A stretch of DNA of 64,000 bases from assembly GCA_037043455.1 (NCBI GenBank), contig JAWPHD010003279.1:124001-188000 (forward strand), written 5' to 3'. Source of the stretch: Cyrtodaria siliqua (lineage: Eukaryota; Mollusca; Bivalvia; Adapedonta; Hiatellidae). A program made the translations under genes and the position numbers. The notes under the pieces were generated by a model. It was given only the letters and a program-made list of their open reading frames with translations, was not told the DNA's origin and made no database searches. This document shows, piece after piece, positions 22,752 to 35,200 of this stretch (position 1 is its first letter; the number at the start of each line of letters is the position of its first letter).

Positions 22752-23790
22752 TCAAAGGTCAGTAGAAACTTGTTCATATTGGTGTATGAGTTCAGTGTAT
22801 AAATGGAGCGCGTCTTCTGGGTCAACTGGGACCGTTAATTCCCGCTTCAATAAGTGAGCTATCTCTATGAATTCCTGACAACACATTTTCTTCGGATGTC
22901 CGTACAATTCTATACACATATCTACGTCCCTTATATCAACTGCTGTCCCAAAATCATGACCTTCAAACAATTCAGGAACGAAATACATGACATCCGGTTT
23001 ACCACATGGCAGTTCCAGTGCATATTTTTGTTGTCTTATATCGTGCATGTTCCAAATGTTGAGCAATTCTATCTAGCTCTGTTTGAATAATATTCATAAA
23101 ACAAAATTGTAAACACTCCACATGTATCGTATTTGTGGAATCATATGCGCCTGAATCCCTCAAGTCTTTAAATGTATTTATCCACCAGTGAATACCCTGT
23201 CGTCTTAGAATTTCCCACTACGCTTCGATGCGTTGATTAGCCGTACTCATAAAACTCTTCATACCTGCCACTGAATCATTGGCATTATTTGTAATGGAAT
23301 TTTCTGTTCCAAAATCTGATCGCAAGATTCTAGGTGCAACCTTTGTTTGTTTTAAAGTGTCTAGATAATACGTTGCAATTACACCGGGATTATTGCTGCT
23401 AGATGCTACTTCCAATCACATTATTCGACGGCTATATCCATCTATGCATGCATGTATGCAAACGCCAAATGGTTTAAGTTTATCGTACCCATCCATATGC
23501 CAAACATATTTGGGAGCTTTTACTAAATACTGTCTTCGTTTCAGTCAATGCGCTTTACGTAGTTCAGTTCCATCTGGGTCTACCTCTTTCATGATTTTCA
23601 AAACGTCATTCCTTTTTACTTTGAGACCATGGTCTCTAACAAGCCGACGCCACATAGCACGATAACCTAGGCATTGTCCGCTAAATTGAGTTTCAACACT
23701 GCATCTGTCACATCTTTTGACGATGTATAATGTAGAGGACGGCGACGTAAGTTTTGCTGCTTTAGTATGCGCTTCAAATGTCTGACACAT
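22752..23790 (-). pseudogene. integrase-core (DDE-type) protein, broken
   Basis: Reading right to left, the N-terminal part has MWRRLVRDHGLKVKR. The catalytic-domain text follows: YVWHMDGYDKLKPFG, IHACIDGYSRR, NNPGVIATYYLDT, APRILRSDFGTEN and TANQRIEA. The C-terminal part has IHWWINTF and YFVPELFEG. HMDGYDKL, the IDGYSR segment and RSDFGTEN hold the acidic residues expected of an rve-like integrase fold. In-frame stops lie at 23545-23547, 23416-23418 and 23218-23220, each one transition from an Arg or Trp codon, and a frameshift near 23040-23060 moves the tail to another frame. Intron-free, transposon-derived families of this sort are common in animals. Dead copy. Confidence 0.75.
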
Positions 23791-23959
23791 ATACTATAAC
23801 CATGACGAGAAACAACAAAAGCACTATTTCTAAATACTTAAATCCCTCCCTGAAATATGGCTTTATCAAGTCTAGCCTCGAGTATTCTTGTTGCCCCGTT
23901 GCAGGCAAATAAGTAGGCACTACGCTTGCAACTAAATTCTTCTTTTTTTCCTTTCATGT

Positions 23960-24417
23960 TGTGAATAGATTACGATGTTACACATTTTGATTGTTTCCCT
24001 TAACATAGAACGAAGAAAAATCCTAATAGTAAACGACTCAGGTGGTATAATATTAAATATTCGTAGCAGTTTCGTAACTGATGATACTCTCTTTTTCCAA
24101 AGCGAATACGATATAATATGGATCAAAATTAACGGTGATACTTCAAATATACAATTGATTGATTTGTAGGTTTGTGCTAGGTTTTATCAGAGAGCATTGG
24201 ACGACAAGCATTAGTTGAACATGGATTTTTTTTTTTATAGATTATTAGATTATGTTATACATATTCTTAACGAATCAAAAGGTCAATGTCATATTTTTTT
24301 AAATGGGGATTTCAACAGTAGAACATCCGACAATGCAGATTATGTAACTCACGAGACTGATACAAACATAGTTTTTAGATTATTCAACAAATATAGTAGA
24401 CCATTTGGTCCATGAGT
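23960..24417 (+). pseudogene. LINE endonuclease domain fragment
   Basis: IIWIKINGD near 24115 and HIFLNGDFNSRTSDNADYV at 24283-24341 match the late part of an apurinic-type endonuclease domain; GDFN is a conserved core. The piece stops before the reverse transcriptase. It is probably the same mollusc LINE family whose 3' end lies on the opposite strand next to it, but the orientations converge, so these are two separate remnants. Confidence 0.65.
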
Positions 24418-24642
24418 ATACAGATACACATATAATTTTCAATTGCAGAGGCCGATGGCAGTAACAAACATTACATAGTATCAAATTTTGTACAATATAC
24501 TAACATTCTAAATCAGTTTTAATTATTTCTAACAGTATAAGTTTTACTATAAACAATTGTTTAAAAGAGAGACATACTTCAAATCCACGTGTCACATACA
24601 GTAATATTGTTGTTATTTTACCTCTTGGGAGAGTACTAGTAT

Positions 24643-25470
24643 TTATTGATTGTAATATACGTCATTTTGAATTTTAAAACCATCAAACACATAAGTAGCC
24701 AAATTCTTTACAGTAGTAAGCTTTTCTGATGTCAACAGTTCTATAAATTTGGGAATATTTGGTCTTTGCCAATAGTATCGATTGATAAGTTTTGTTCTTT
24801 GTTCTTTATATAAAGTACATTCCAATATAAAATGGTATTCGTCTTCTAGAACGTCACATATACAACATTTGCGCTCATTAATAGGAATACGGTGTGGCTT
24901 ATGCCAACGACCCGCTTCTATTTGTAACCTATGTGAGGACATTCTTAATCTAGACAGCGCTACTCTAAATTTTCTTATTTGAACATTTTCTAGATATGAT
25001 TTATACGAGAATACACAAAAAAGTGAATACGTTTTATCTCTCGAAGAATCCTGTATACGATAATTCCAGTTTTGGATAAAAGTATCTGATAATCTTTTTT
25101 TAAAATTTGATATGATCATACTCATATTTCCAACACCCTGAAATAACCACACATAATTAAAACCCATGCTCTCTAAGAAGTATTTTACTGCTGATGCCCA
25201 GTTTTTCTTATTAGGCCTCATCTCAATGTCACAAAGCATCATATTATAAACAGCTTTTATATATTTATTGCTTTCACAATTTAAAACTTTTAACCAGTAC
25301 TTAATTACAGCTATAATTCTATGCTGTTTTAAACATAGATACTCTGCCCGATTATTATGTATAGCTGACAGTTTTTCTCCGAGATTTTCGCAGGATATTG
25401 GTAATTTAAAGTTATTAGACTTTTGCAAGCAGAGTGGGTTACGCATTTTAAATGGAAGAGTGGGTAGTGA
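24643..25470 (-). pseudogene. LINE reverse transcriptase, C-terminal domain
   Basis: The frame is open for about 300 codons. It includes NWASAVKYFLESMGFNYVWL, LSRLRMSSHRLQIEAGRWHK and a terminal Cys/His motif with CCICD, EDEYHFILEC and LYKEQR. This is the C-terminal region after the polymerase in a large mollusc LINE family (CR1/Nimb-like by my memory). The first codons from 25470 to 25563 do not look like the family. The polymerase core is absent, so this is a 5'-truncated insertion. The 55204-55885 fragment is a relative. Confidence 0.75.
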
Positions 25471-25563
25471 TATGGGGTATAGGAAAATATGCTTTTGTCG
25501 GAAGTAGGGGTAGTAGCCTCGTAGAATATGTAGACTCAGAATCTGTTTTTGATAATATCTCAT

Positions 25564-26060
25564 ATTGTGTCTGCTTTTTCTATATCAAAGGGTTATTCCA
25601 GTTTGACGATGTTGGGAAGTTAGAAGGCAATGTTAAAAATATATAAACATGGAATAGGTTCTGATTATTTTTTATTTTCCTCGACTGCGTCTCGGTCAAT
25701 AGTTCACTGCTTCGGGTCAATAGTCATTCCCTTGGATAAATAGTTTTAACTATTGCCTCAACAGAAGTAGATAGTTGTATACTATGATCAGCTTGTTATA
25801 AATCATGTTAATCGGTTTCCCGGTCAATAGTAACACTATTCACCCACCTACGGCAAGCATGCACCTCCGGTTATTGACTGGGAAGCCATTAAATAACTGC
25901 TAGGTCATCCCGACACATTCGTGTGAAGGACACAGCACATTCAAATTGAAGAACTGCTTTAAAAAGTTTAAGATGGATTGGTAATTATTCTTAATAAACG
26001 TATGGTATTTAAATATACTCACATGCTTTATCAATGTGTCCAGATATTGGCAGTTTTTAT
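25564..26060. other. no recognised gene
   Basis: Contains the recurring phrase GGTCAATAGT (25685-25860), a small dispersed repeat. Nothing else. Confidence 0.4.
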
Positions 26061-26099
26061 GATAAAAAGCTTATCAACGATGTCCGCCATTTTTTCAAA

Positions 26100-28250
26100 A
26101 TGGCGAATAATTCATAACACATAAGTCGTAACAAACAAATAAGTCGTAACAAATAAGTAATAACAAATAAGTTATAACTAATAAGAAATAACTAATAAGA
26201 AATAACTAATAAGTAATAACAAATAAGTAATAACTAATAAGAAATAACAAATAAGTAATAGCAACTAAGTAATAACTAATAAGAAATAACAAATAAGTAA
26301 TAACAAATAAGTAATAACAAATAAGTAATAACTAATAAGAAATAACTAATAAGTAATAACAAATAAGAAATAACTAATAAGTAATAACAAATAAGAAATA
26401 ACAAATAAGTAATAACAAATAAGTAATAACTAATAAAAAAGAACTAATAAGAAATAACTTATAAGTAATAACAAATAAGTAATAACTAATAAGTAATAAC
26501 AAATAAGTAATAACTAATAAGAAATAACTAATAAGTAATAACAAATAAGTAATAACAAATAAGTAATAACTAATAAGTAATAACAAATAAGTAATAACAA
26601 ATAAGTAATAACAAATAAGTAATAACTAATAAGAAATAACTAATAAGACATAACAAATAAGTAATAACAAATAAGTAATAACTAATAAGAAATAACTAAT
26701 AAGAAATAACTAATAAGAAATAACAAATAAGTAATAACAAATAAGTAATAACTAATAACAAATAACTAATAAGAAAAAACAAATAAGTAATAACAAATAA
26801 ATAATAGCAAATAACAAATAAGTAATAATTAATAAGGAATAACAAATAAATCGTAAGCAGTCGTAACAAATAAGTAATAGCAACTAAGTAATAACTAATA
26901 AGAAATAACAAATAAGTAATAACAAATAAGTAATAACAAATAAGTAATAACTAATAAGAATTAACTAATAAGTAATAACAAATAAGAAATAACTAATAAG
27001 TAATAACAAATAAGAAATAACAAATAAGTAATAACTAATAAAAAAGAACTAATAAGAAATAACTTATAAGTGATAACAAATAAGTAATAACAAATAAGTA
27101 ATAACAAATAAGTAATAACTAATAAGTAATAACAAATAAGTAATAACAAATAAGTAATAACTAATAAGAAATAACTAATAAGAAATAACAAATAAGTAAT
27201 AACAAATAAGTAATAACTAATAAGAAATAACTAATAAGTAATAACAAATAAGTAATAACAAATAAGTAATAACTAATAAGTAATAACAAATAAGTAATAA
27301 CAAATAAGTAATAACTAATAAGAAATAACTAATAACAAATAAGTAATAACAAATAAGTAATAACTAATAAGAAATAACTAATAAGAAATAACTAATAAGA
27401 AATAACAAATAAGTAATAACAAATAAGTAATAACTAATAACAAATAACTAATAAGAAAAAACAAATAAGTAATAACAAATAAATAATAGCAAATAACAAA
27501 TAAGTAATAATTAATAAGGAATAACAAATAAATCGTAAGCAATCGTAACAAATAAGTAATAGCAACTAAGTAATAACTAATAAGAAATAACAAATAAGTA
27601 ATAACAAATAAGTAATAACAAATAAGTAATAACTAATAAGAAATAACTAATAAGTAATAACAAATAAGAAATAACAAATAAGAAATAACAAATAAGTAAT
27701 AAATAATAAAAAAGAACTAATAAGAAATAACTAATAAGTGATAACAAATAAGTAATAACTAATAAGTAATAACAAATAAGTAATAACTAATTAGAAATAA
27801 CTAATAAGTAATAACAAATAAGTAATAACAAATAAGTAATAACTAATAAGAAATAACAAATAAGTAATAACAAATAAGTAATAACTAATAAGTAATAACA
27901 AATAAGTAATAACAAATAAGTAATAACAAATAACAAATAAGTAATAACTAATAAGAAATAACTAATAAGAAATAACTAATAAGAAATAACAAATAAGTAA
28001 TAACAAATAAGTAATAACTAATAACAAATAACTAATAAGAAAAAACAAATAAGTAATAACAAATAAATAATAGCAAATAACAAATAAGTAATAATTAATA
28101 AGGAATAACAAATAAATCGTAAGCAGTCGTAACAAATAAGAAATAACAAATAAACAAATAAGTAATAACAAATAATAAAAAATAAATAACAACAAGTTAG
28201 AAAAAATAAATAACTAATAACGAATGGGTATAAACAAATAAGTCATAACG
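26100..28250. repeat. AAATAAGTAATAAC array with higher-order structure
   Basis: The base unit is about 14 bp (AAATAAGTAATAAC, with ACTAATAAGAAATAAC variants). A marker, AAATCGTAAGCAGTCGTAAC or a one-base variant, starts near 26849, 27531 and 28115, so blocks of about 682 and 584 bp have been copied as units. Apparent reading frames only reflect this low-complexity array. Confidence 0.95.
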
Positions 28251-29195
28251 TGTATAACATGTTTATAATACATTCAACTGTTTATTATAGCATGTTTAGG
28301 ATGTATCCATATATAGATACAGATACATACAACTGCATCCAACTATAGCATGTTTAGGATGTATCCAACTATAGATACAGATACATACAACTGCATCCAA
28401 CTACAGCATGTTTAGGATGTATCCAACTATATATACAGATACATACAACTGCCTCCAACTATAGCATGTTTAGAATGTATCCAGCTATAATATGTGTATG
28501 ATGTATCCACACGTTTATGATACATACAACTGCATCCAACTGTAGCATGTTTAGTTCCAACTTGTTTAGGAAGTATCCATCTATAACATGTTTAGGATAC
28601 ATACAACTGTATCCATATATAACATGTTTAGGATGTATCCATCTATAACATGTTTAGGATACATACAACTGTATCCATCTATAACATGTTTAGGATACAT
28701 ACAACTGTATCCATCTATAACATGTTTAGGATGTATCAATCTATAACATGTTTAGGATGTATCCATCTATAACATGTTTAGGATACATACAACTGCATCC
28801 AATTATAGCAAGTTTTCGATACATACAACTGCATCCAATTATAGCATGGTTAGGATGTATCCATCTATAACATGTTTAGGATATATACAACTGCATCCAA
28901 CAATAGCATGTTTATGATACATACAACTGCATCCAATTATAGCATGTTTAGGACGTATCCATCTATAACATGTTTAGGATACATACAACTGCAACCAACT
29001 ATAGCATGTTCGTGATACATACAACTGCTTCCAACTATAGCAATCTTATAATGTATCCAACTGTTGTATCCACCTATACCAAACTATACCATGTTTATGA
29101 TGCATTCAACAATAATATGTTTAGAATGTATCCAACTATAATATGTGTATCATGTATCCAACTATACTATGTTATGGGTTGTGTCAAACTATAAC
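28245..29195. repeat. minisatellite, GTTTAGGATGTATCCATCTATAACAT-type unit
   Basis: Unit text is GTTTAGGATGTATCCA, TCTATAACAT, ACATACAACTGCATCCAA and ACTATAGCAT. It is the inverted counterpart of 4330-5310. Confidence 0.9.
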
Positions 29196-29204
29196 ATGTG
29201 TATG

Positions 29205-29550
29205 ATGTAGAGAGAGTATCCGGGAACTTGCCATACTCTTACTGCCGAATAGGTTCCTATGATTTTTTAAAGTGCTTGGAGGATATGCTCCGATGTACGG
29301 GACCGCCCAGTTCAGTGCTATGCAAAAAAAACATTTACCTTCCTGAGAGCAAACTCTCTTATCTTTCTATTCGTCAGTCAATTTGCGGTGAATATGTCTG
29401 CGCACAGTACGTCCCCATCGGCAGTCTTGCCCAATATTAACATACAGACAAAACTCAGTGGCACTGGGGAAGCTTGAACCCGGGTTGTCCGGTTTCAAGT
29501 CCACCGCGCTGTCCACTGGGCCGCACCAGCACCCGTGAAGAACATAACAC
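29205..29550 (-). mobile_element. SINE with tRNA-Ser(UGA)-like head, copy 2
   Basis: The minus strand carries GCGGCCCAGTGGACAGCG (box A region), GGACTTGAAACC and CCCGGGTTCAAGC (box B region). The body has CTGGGCGGTCCCGTACA and AGAGTATGGCAAGTTCCCGG. Better preserved in the head than 4036-4305. Confidence 0.75.
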
Positions 29551-29760
29551 ATTCTAAGTGATTGAAGCTTTGAAAGTATAAGATAGATTGGTCAGTATGC
29601 TAAACAAACAGTAAGTAATATAGTAAATAACTAACGAGATATCCGCCATGTTTTCACTAACCCGCCCTTTACAAAGTAATAAGAAATAAGTAATAAGAAA
29701 TAAGTAATAACAAATAAGTAATAACTAATAACTAATAAGTCCCTCCAGGGCTTCTGTAGA

Positions 29761-31018
29761 CTTTTGATATTGTGGGTTGGTACCGAAACACTATTTATTC
29801 TCCAAATGTGTTCCATTGATTTGCTTCAAATTTTCAGTGAATGTGTCAGATATTTTTAGTGTCATAGTTGGCGAATATTCAGAAATCATGCTTGAAAACT
29901 TTGTGAAATATTTGCAAAAAAATACTGGGGCGTTATCAGCTTTTTTAAGTGGAGATACATAGTTTGGTATTAGAATTTTTATTGAAACTTTGGAGCCTGG
30001 GTCAAAGGTCAAACACCCTTTTATGATACAAATAGTATACAATCTTATGTACTTATAGTTTTTCAGTTACCATTTCAATTGATGCAGTTATAGGACTCGG
30101 AAGTGTATCATATAAGAAAACAAACATGGAAAAAATGGGACATAAAACTGTCGTATTGGGTATTAAGGTCTTTGAGAGTTCTTACAGTTATGGTGGTTTT
30201 CAATCCTACTGACACAACTTGGACCCCAGTGTCCCGGGAAAAGGGATCACAGGGGTAAACTGAGACCACTGGGGCCACAGGTCCTCATGCTGTTAAGTTA
30301 AAATCTGGATCACCGTCCAAACATATAATTATATGTATCAAATCAAGTACGTTAAGATAAGATTGTTTTCAATTCTGAACATTTACGATTCTGAGAGGGC
30401 GCGTATTATTATTTGCGAAGGCGCGTCATAAACTTTGTCCAGTTGGTTATCGTGTGATTTATACATGTATTGAACCAATATCAAAGGCTTGAATAATTTG
30501 ATTTTGGATTATAGCAAACAAAACATGGCGCCCACAGGAATGAATATGGCAGACACAATCTCCAATTAAATAAAACAAAAAAATGCAGACTGGGTCCGAA
30601 ACAATCTCGTTGCATCCACGATTAGATGCTTTCTGCCATGTTGACGAATGCGCACGGCAAACAATGACAAAATGAACATGAGTTTGGGTGAAATCTAAAC
30701 CTCTACCAGGAAAGGCAGTGTCACTATTCTTGCCCCGGAATCATACGGGCCCATGTCAACGAACTTGTTCACACTGTGTGCTAATATGTATCAAGTGTAC
30801 AATCCTGTACAGGACGTTAATTACATGTAGTTAACCTGTCTAACATTTAATTACCGGAATATAGTTTGTATTTACTAAGAGTGAATTTAATTTTAATTAA
30901 AACTGAAACATATTACTAAAATCTAGATCATTTATATTGAATCACTGTTATGTTTTTCAAATCAGAATTACACATTTTAATACATAGTTGTATTAAACCG
31001 TGATTGTATTCTATAAAT
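29761..31018. other. no recognised gene; one diverged repeat
   Basis: 30525-30735 (ACATGGCGCCCACAGGAATG, AATGACAAAATGAACATGAG) resembles the family at 53310-53640 and 54005-54430. Otherwise no supported feature. Confidence 0.4.
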
Positions 31019-31308
31019 GAGTGATACCTGTCTATCGTAAAGCCATCATTTATCATGTGTGATACCTGTCTATCGTAAAGCCATCATTTATCATTATAAA
31101 TGATTGATAACTGTCTATCGTAAAGCCATCATTTATCATGTGTGATACCTGTCTATCGTAAAGCCATCCTTTATCATGTGTGATACCTGTCTATCGTAAA
31201 GCCATCATTTATCACTATAAATGAGTGATACCTGTCTATCGTAAAGCCATCATTTATCATTATAAATGAGTGATACCTGTCTATCGTAAAGCCATCATTT
31301 ATCATTTG
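31019..31308. repeat. minisatellite, GTGATACCTGTCTATCGTAA unit
   Basis: Six or seven units of 40-56 bp: GTGATACCTGTCTATCGTAA, AGCCATCATTTATCAT and an optional TATAAATGA. Length alternates with presence of the last block. Confidence 0.9.
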
Positions 31309-31311
31309 TAA

Positions 31312-31481
31312 AGTTAAAACATGGCAAACTGGTCATATCGACAAAAGACGAGTGCGATATCCGCAAGTCAGCACTAGCAGCTATAGAAGAGAAGAAGAAT
31401 GAAGCGATAGAAGCCAAGAAAGCTAAAGCAATTGAAGAGATTACATGTCAACATAATGAGCAGACTGAAGCCTTATATCAA
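31312..31481 (+). CDS. candidate exon, coiled-coil protein
   Basis: The open frame reads KLVISTKDECDIRKSALAAI, then EEKKNEAIEAKKAKAIEEI and QHNEQTEALYQ, rich in Lys, Glu and Ala with heptad-like spacing as in a coiled coil. It ends exactly at a splice donor, CAA|GTATGT (31481/31482), in phase 0. The 5' edge is unclear because the minisatellite abuts it. The next candidate exon, 36270-36351, begins in phase 0. A TRIM-like or similar coiled-coil protein is possible, but I do not recognise it. Confidence 0.5.
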
Positions 31482-32224
31482 GTATGTATTAATAGACTCT
31501 TGAATTGCATACCCGTCTTTGACCTAAATATATTTGCAAATAAATTAAAGTCACCGTTTGCACGTTTTAGCAAATATTCGTCGGAAATGCGTTCGTAGAA
31601 ATATTCCCGTTTAAATAACAAAAAGAAGCAGAAAGCGCTGAGTTCAACTCCTATTGAAAAATAACAACTTTGTCAACGCTTATCATGCTTATAGCAAAGA
31701 CGTTTACCACATGACATGGTATCTAGAAATGTGACTTACAAGTGCCATGCAATATATTGCCATGTTTTTATACCGAAACCGTGGTTCTTTGGATGTAATA
31801 AAGCCATGACCTGAAAATATAACACTAGTGTTTTTATATTAGCGGACAAAATGATGTTGCATAATGTATAATAAAACATATCGATATATCACACTAACAT
31901 AGCATCACAGCTCTAGGGGTTAATGTATTACAACCAACGCAGCATCACAGCTCTAGGGGTTAATGTATTACAACCAACGCAGCATCATTGATATGAGTAG
32001 TTCAAGCAATCTGTTCCGTAAAAGATGCATATAACTTTGTTTTAACTTTGGCATGCACAATTTTACCCTTGATATTCATATTTCTCTAAAGATAGATGTA
32101 TGTTCACACATCATCAAAATTTACACCCGTCAATCTGTATTATGTTGTCTTGTGCAATTGATCTGGAAAGATAAGCAGTTCGACCAGTAATAAAATACAC
32201 ACACACACACATATATATAATATA
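31482..32224. other. intron-like DNA with a 41-bp duplication
   Basis: CATCACAGCTCTAGGGGTTA, ATGTATTACAACCAACGCAG occurs twice in a row (31902-31983). A short (AC)n(AT)n run is at 32196-32230. No gene. Confidence 0.6.
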
Positions 32225-35200
32225 TATACCATAGGACACTACTACGTCATATCTTAGTGATGCGGCTAGTAATACTGCTAGTAATACAAATTGTAAGTCA
32301 TCTGATATTCTTCTTGAGACCACTACTACTTCATATCTCAATAATGCAGCTAGTAATACTGTTTATATTTCCACTAGCAAAGCAAATGCTTTAAGTAACT
32401 TTGAAACAAAATCGAAGCATAATGATGAATGTGTGAGTTTGGGGTTAACAAAAAAGGGACTCAAAATTGCAAATATTAATATAGGGCAACATTTTGTTAA
32501 TAAACCTAAATTTGGAGACCTTAAGTTATTAATAACTCAAAAGGAAAATGTAAATATGTTTGGTATATGTGAAACATGGCTTCAGAATGAAGAAGACAGT
32601 AAATTAAACTTAGATGGTTTTTAATTTGAAAGAAGGGATAGAAGTCAAGGGCATAAAGAAAGGGGTGGTGAGATTTTAGTGTATATAAAAGAAGATGTAC
32701 ATTATAAGCGTAGACAAGATATCGAACTTGGGAAGATAGAAAGCATATGGTTGGAAATAATACTGCCGAAGTCTAAACCAATTATTATTTGCTCTGTAAA
32801 CAGACCTCCAAGCTCACTTATACAATAAGTTGATGATTTTGAGCAGGAAATCCAAAACGCTTTAGGTCATGATGAAAACGAAATCATCGTTGTGGGTGAT
32901 ACAAATTATAACTTCCTGAAAAATTCACCTAAAAGATGGTAAGATTGTCTTGATACATAATTTTACTCAGTTGATACGATGTCCAACAAGGGTTAATACA
33001 AACTCTTCTACCCTTATAGACCATATTTACTCAAATAAACCACATAATATATGTGAAACAATTAAATGTTCCAATATATAGTGCAAGTGACCACTACCCA
33101 GTCTGCGCAACAAGACATACACCCTTCATTAAATTAGATAATACACATACAGAAATAACTTACAGAGATTTTAAGAAATTTGATACAATGCATTTCAATA
33201 ATAGTTTAAATGAAACGTTTGATCTTATCAATACAGAAAGTACGACAAATGTAAACTCTGCCATAAGCTCGTGGAATGGTGCTATTCTTAATGTACTAGA
33301 TAAACATGCACCTATAAAAACTAAACGAATAAAAAGCAACACACTTCCACGTTGGTTGACTCCTGAAATAAAACAATCAAGGAATAAAAGAGATTTCTAT
33401 CATAAGACAAAAGATTTTGTCCAGTATAAATATTGGAGAAATAAAACAAATATTCTCATTGATCAAGCTAAAAAGGATTACTACACCAAAGCCACAGAAG
33501 ATAACAAAAACTCTGGGACCATGTGGAGATATATAAATGAACTTAAATCAGGGAAAACTAAGTCAAAACACCCAAACAAAGTAAAAATTGGTAATAGGTA
33601 TGTTACATCTAAGAAAGATATTGCTGATGAGTTTAATGATTTTTTCACAAATCTTTCAAATAATATTTCTGATTCTAATGAAAGTCTTAATCTAGAAAAA
33701 CTGAGGGATTTTGTTCGACAAAAAATGCCAAATAACAAGGAATTTTCTATTAGAAACTTAACCATGGATGAAGTTCTAAAATACATAAATCAGCTTGATT
33801 CTACAAAGTCAACTGGTCTAGGTGGCATAGGCCCTCACATTTTAAAAACGGCGGCGTCAATTCTTGCAAAATCGATATGTCACATTATAAACATTAGTAT
33901 TATGACATGTGTATTCCCAGAAAAATTAAAAAATGCAAGAGTAGTTCCTATATATAAATCAGGTCATGCTGATGATCCCGGTAATTACAGACCAATTTCT
34001 ATTTTACCCACATTATCAAAAATACTAGAAAGACAAATAGCCAACCAGTGTATTGAGTATCTGGAAATGTATGGTCTAATTTATAGGGGACAGTCAGGCT
34101 TTAGAAAATCTCATTCCTGACATACAGCATTAACAAAGCTAACAGATATGTTACTGCAAGAATTGAATAATGGACATGTAACTGAACTTGTTTTTATTGA
34201 TTTCAAAAAGGCATTTGATCTAGTTAACCATGAACTTTTGTTGGCAAAACTTAAAAGTTATAATTTTGATAAATGCACTTTAAAATGGTTCAACTCTACC
34301 TTACAAATCGATACCAGAATATACAAATTTCGACAGAGCTTTCAAAGCCTAATCTTATAAAAACAGGGGGTACCACAAGGGTCAATACTTGGACCACTTC
34401 TATTTATTATGTTTGTCAATGATCTACCACTTTATGTAGAAAATGCAAACACAGACATATTTGCTGACGATGTAACATTGTCTACATCAAAGCTAACAGA
34501 TATGTTACTGCAAGAATTGAATAATGGACATGTTACTGAACTTGTTTTTATTGATTTCAAAAAGGCATTTGATCTAGTTAACCATGAACTTTTGTTGGCA
34601 AAACTTAAAAGTTATAATTTTGATAAATGCACTTTAAAATGGTTCAACTCTACCTTACAAATCGATACCAGAATATACAAATTTCGACAGAGCTTTCAAA
34701 GCCTAATCTTATAAAAACAGGGGGTACCACAAGGGTCAATACTTGGACCACTTCTATTTATTATGTTTGTCAATGATCTACCACTTTATGTAGAAAATGC
34801 AAACACAGACATATTTGCTGACGATGTAACATTGTCTACATCTGGTCCTAATCTTGAAATTATACAAGAAAATAGCCAGCTTAGTCTCAAACAAACAGAG
34901 CAATGGGCTAAGCAAAATAAAATGTTAATAAATGAAATGAAAACAAAATATATGATTATAGGTACATCTCAAAAGTTGTCTAAACTCAATAATGAAGTAA
35001 AACAATTATATGTTAACAGTACAGCAATAGAAAATGTACAGAGTTAAAAATTATTAGGGGTATATATTGATAAAAACCTGTCATGGGACGTCCATGTTGA
35101 TAATCTTTGTACTTCTTTAACAAACAAAACTAATCTTTTGTGCAAAATCAAGAAATTTCTCACACATGAAACAAGAATTATGTATTACAATGCATATATA

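Larger units (their letters stand above)
26060..29760 (-). mobile_element. compound repeat, copy 2 (inverted to 3830-5720)
   Basis: Read on the minus strand from 29760: AGCCCTGGAGGGACTTA, a TTATTAG array, GAAAACATGGCGGATATC, the SINE (29550-29205), the minisatellite (29195-28245), the 14-bp array (28250-26100) and AATGGCGGACAT. Module order matches copy 1. The 14-bp array has grown to over 2 kb here, against about 240 bp in copy 1. The two copies face each other across about 20 kb. Confidence 0.75.

Noticed and set aside
26374..28195. Several 70-77-residue Leu/Ile/Tyr-rich open frames that look like membrane proteins
   Set aside because: They are translations of the AAATAAGTAATAAC array; their repeats follow the DNA unit and none has gene context.
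3830..29760. Polinton-like giant virus-related transposon with the compound repeats as terminal repeats
   Set aside because: No polymerase B, packaging ATPase, capsid or protease-like frames between the arms; the only integrase is a short decayed gene of another type.
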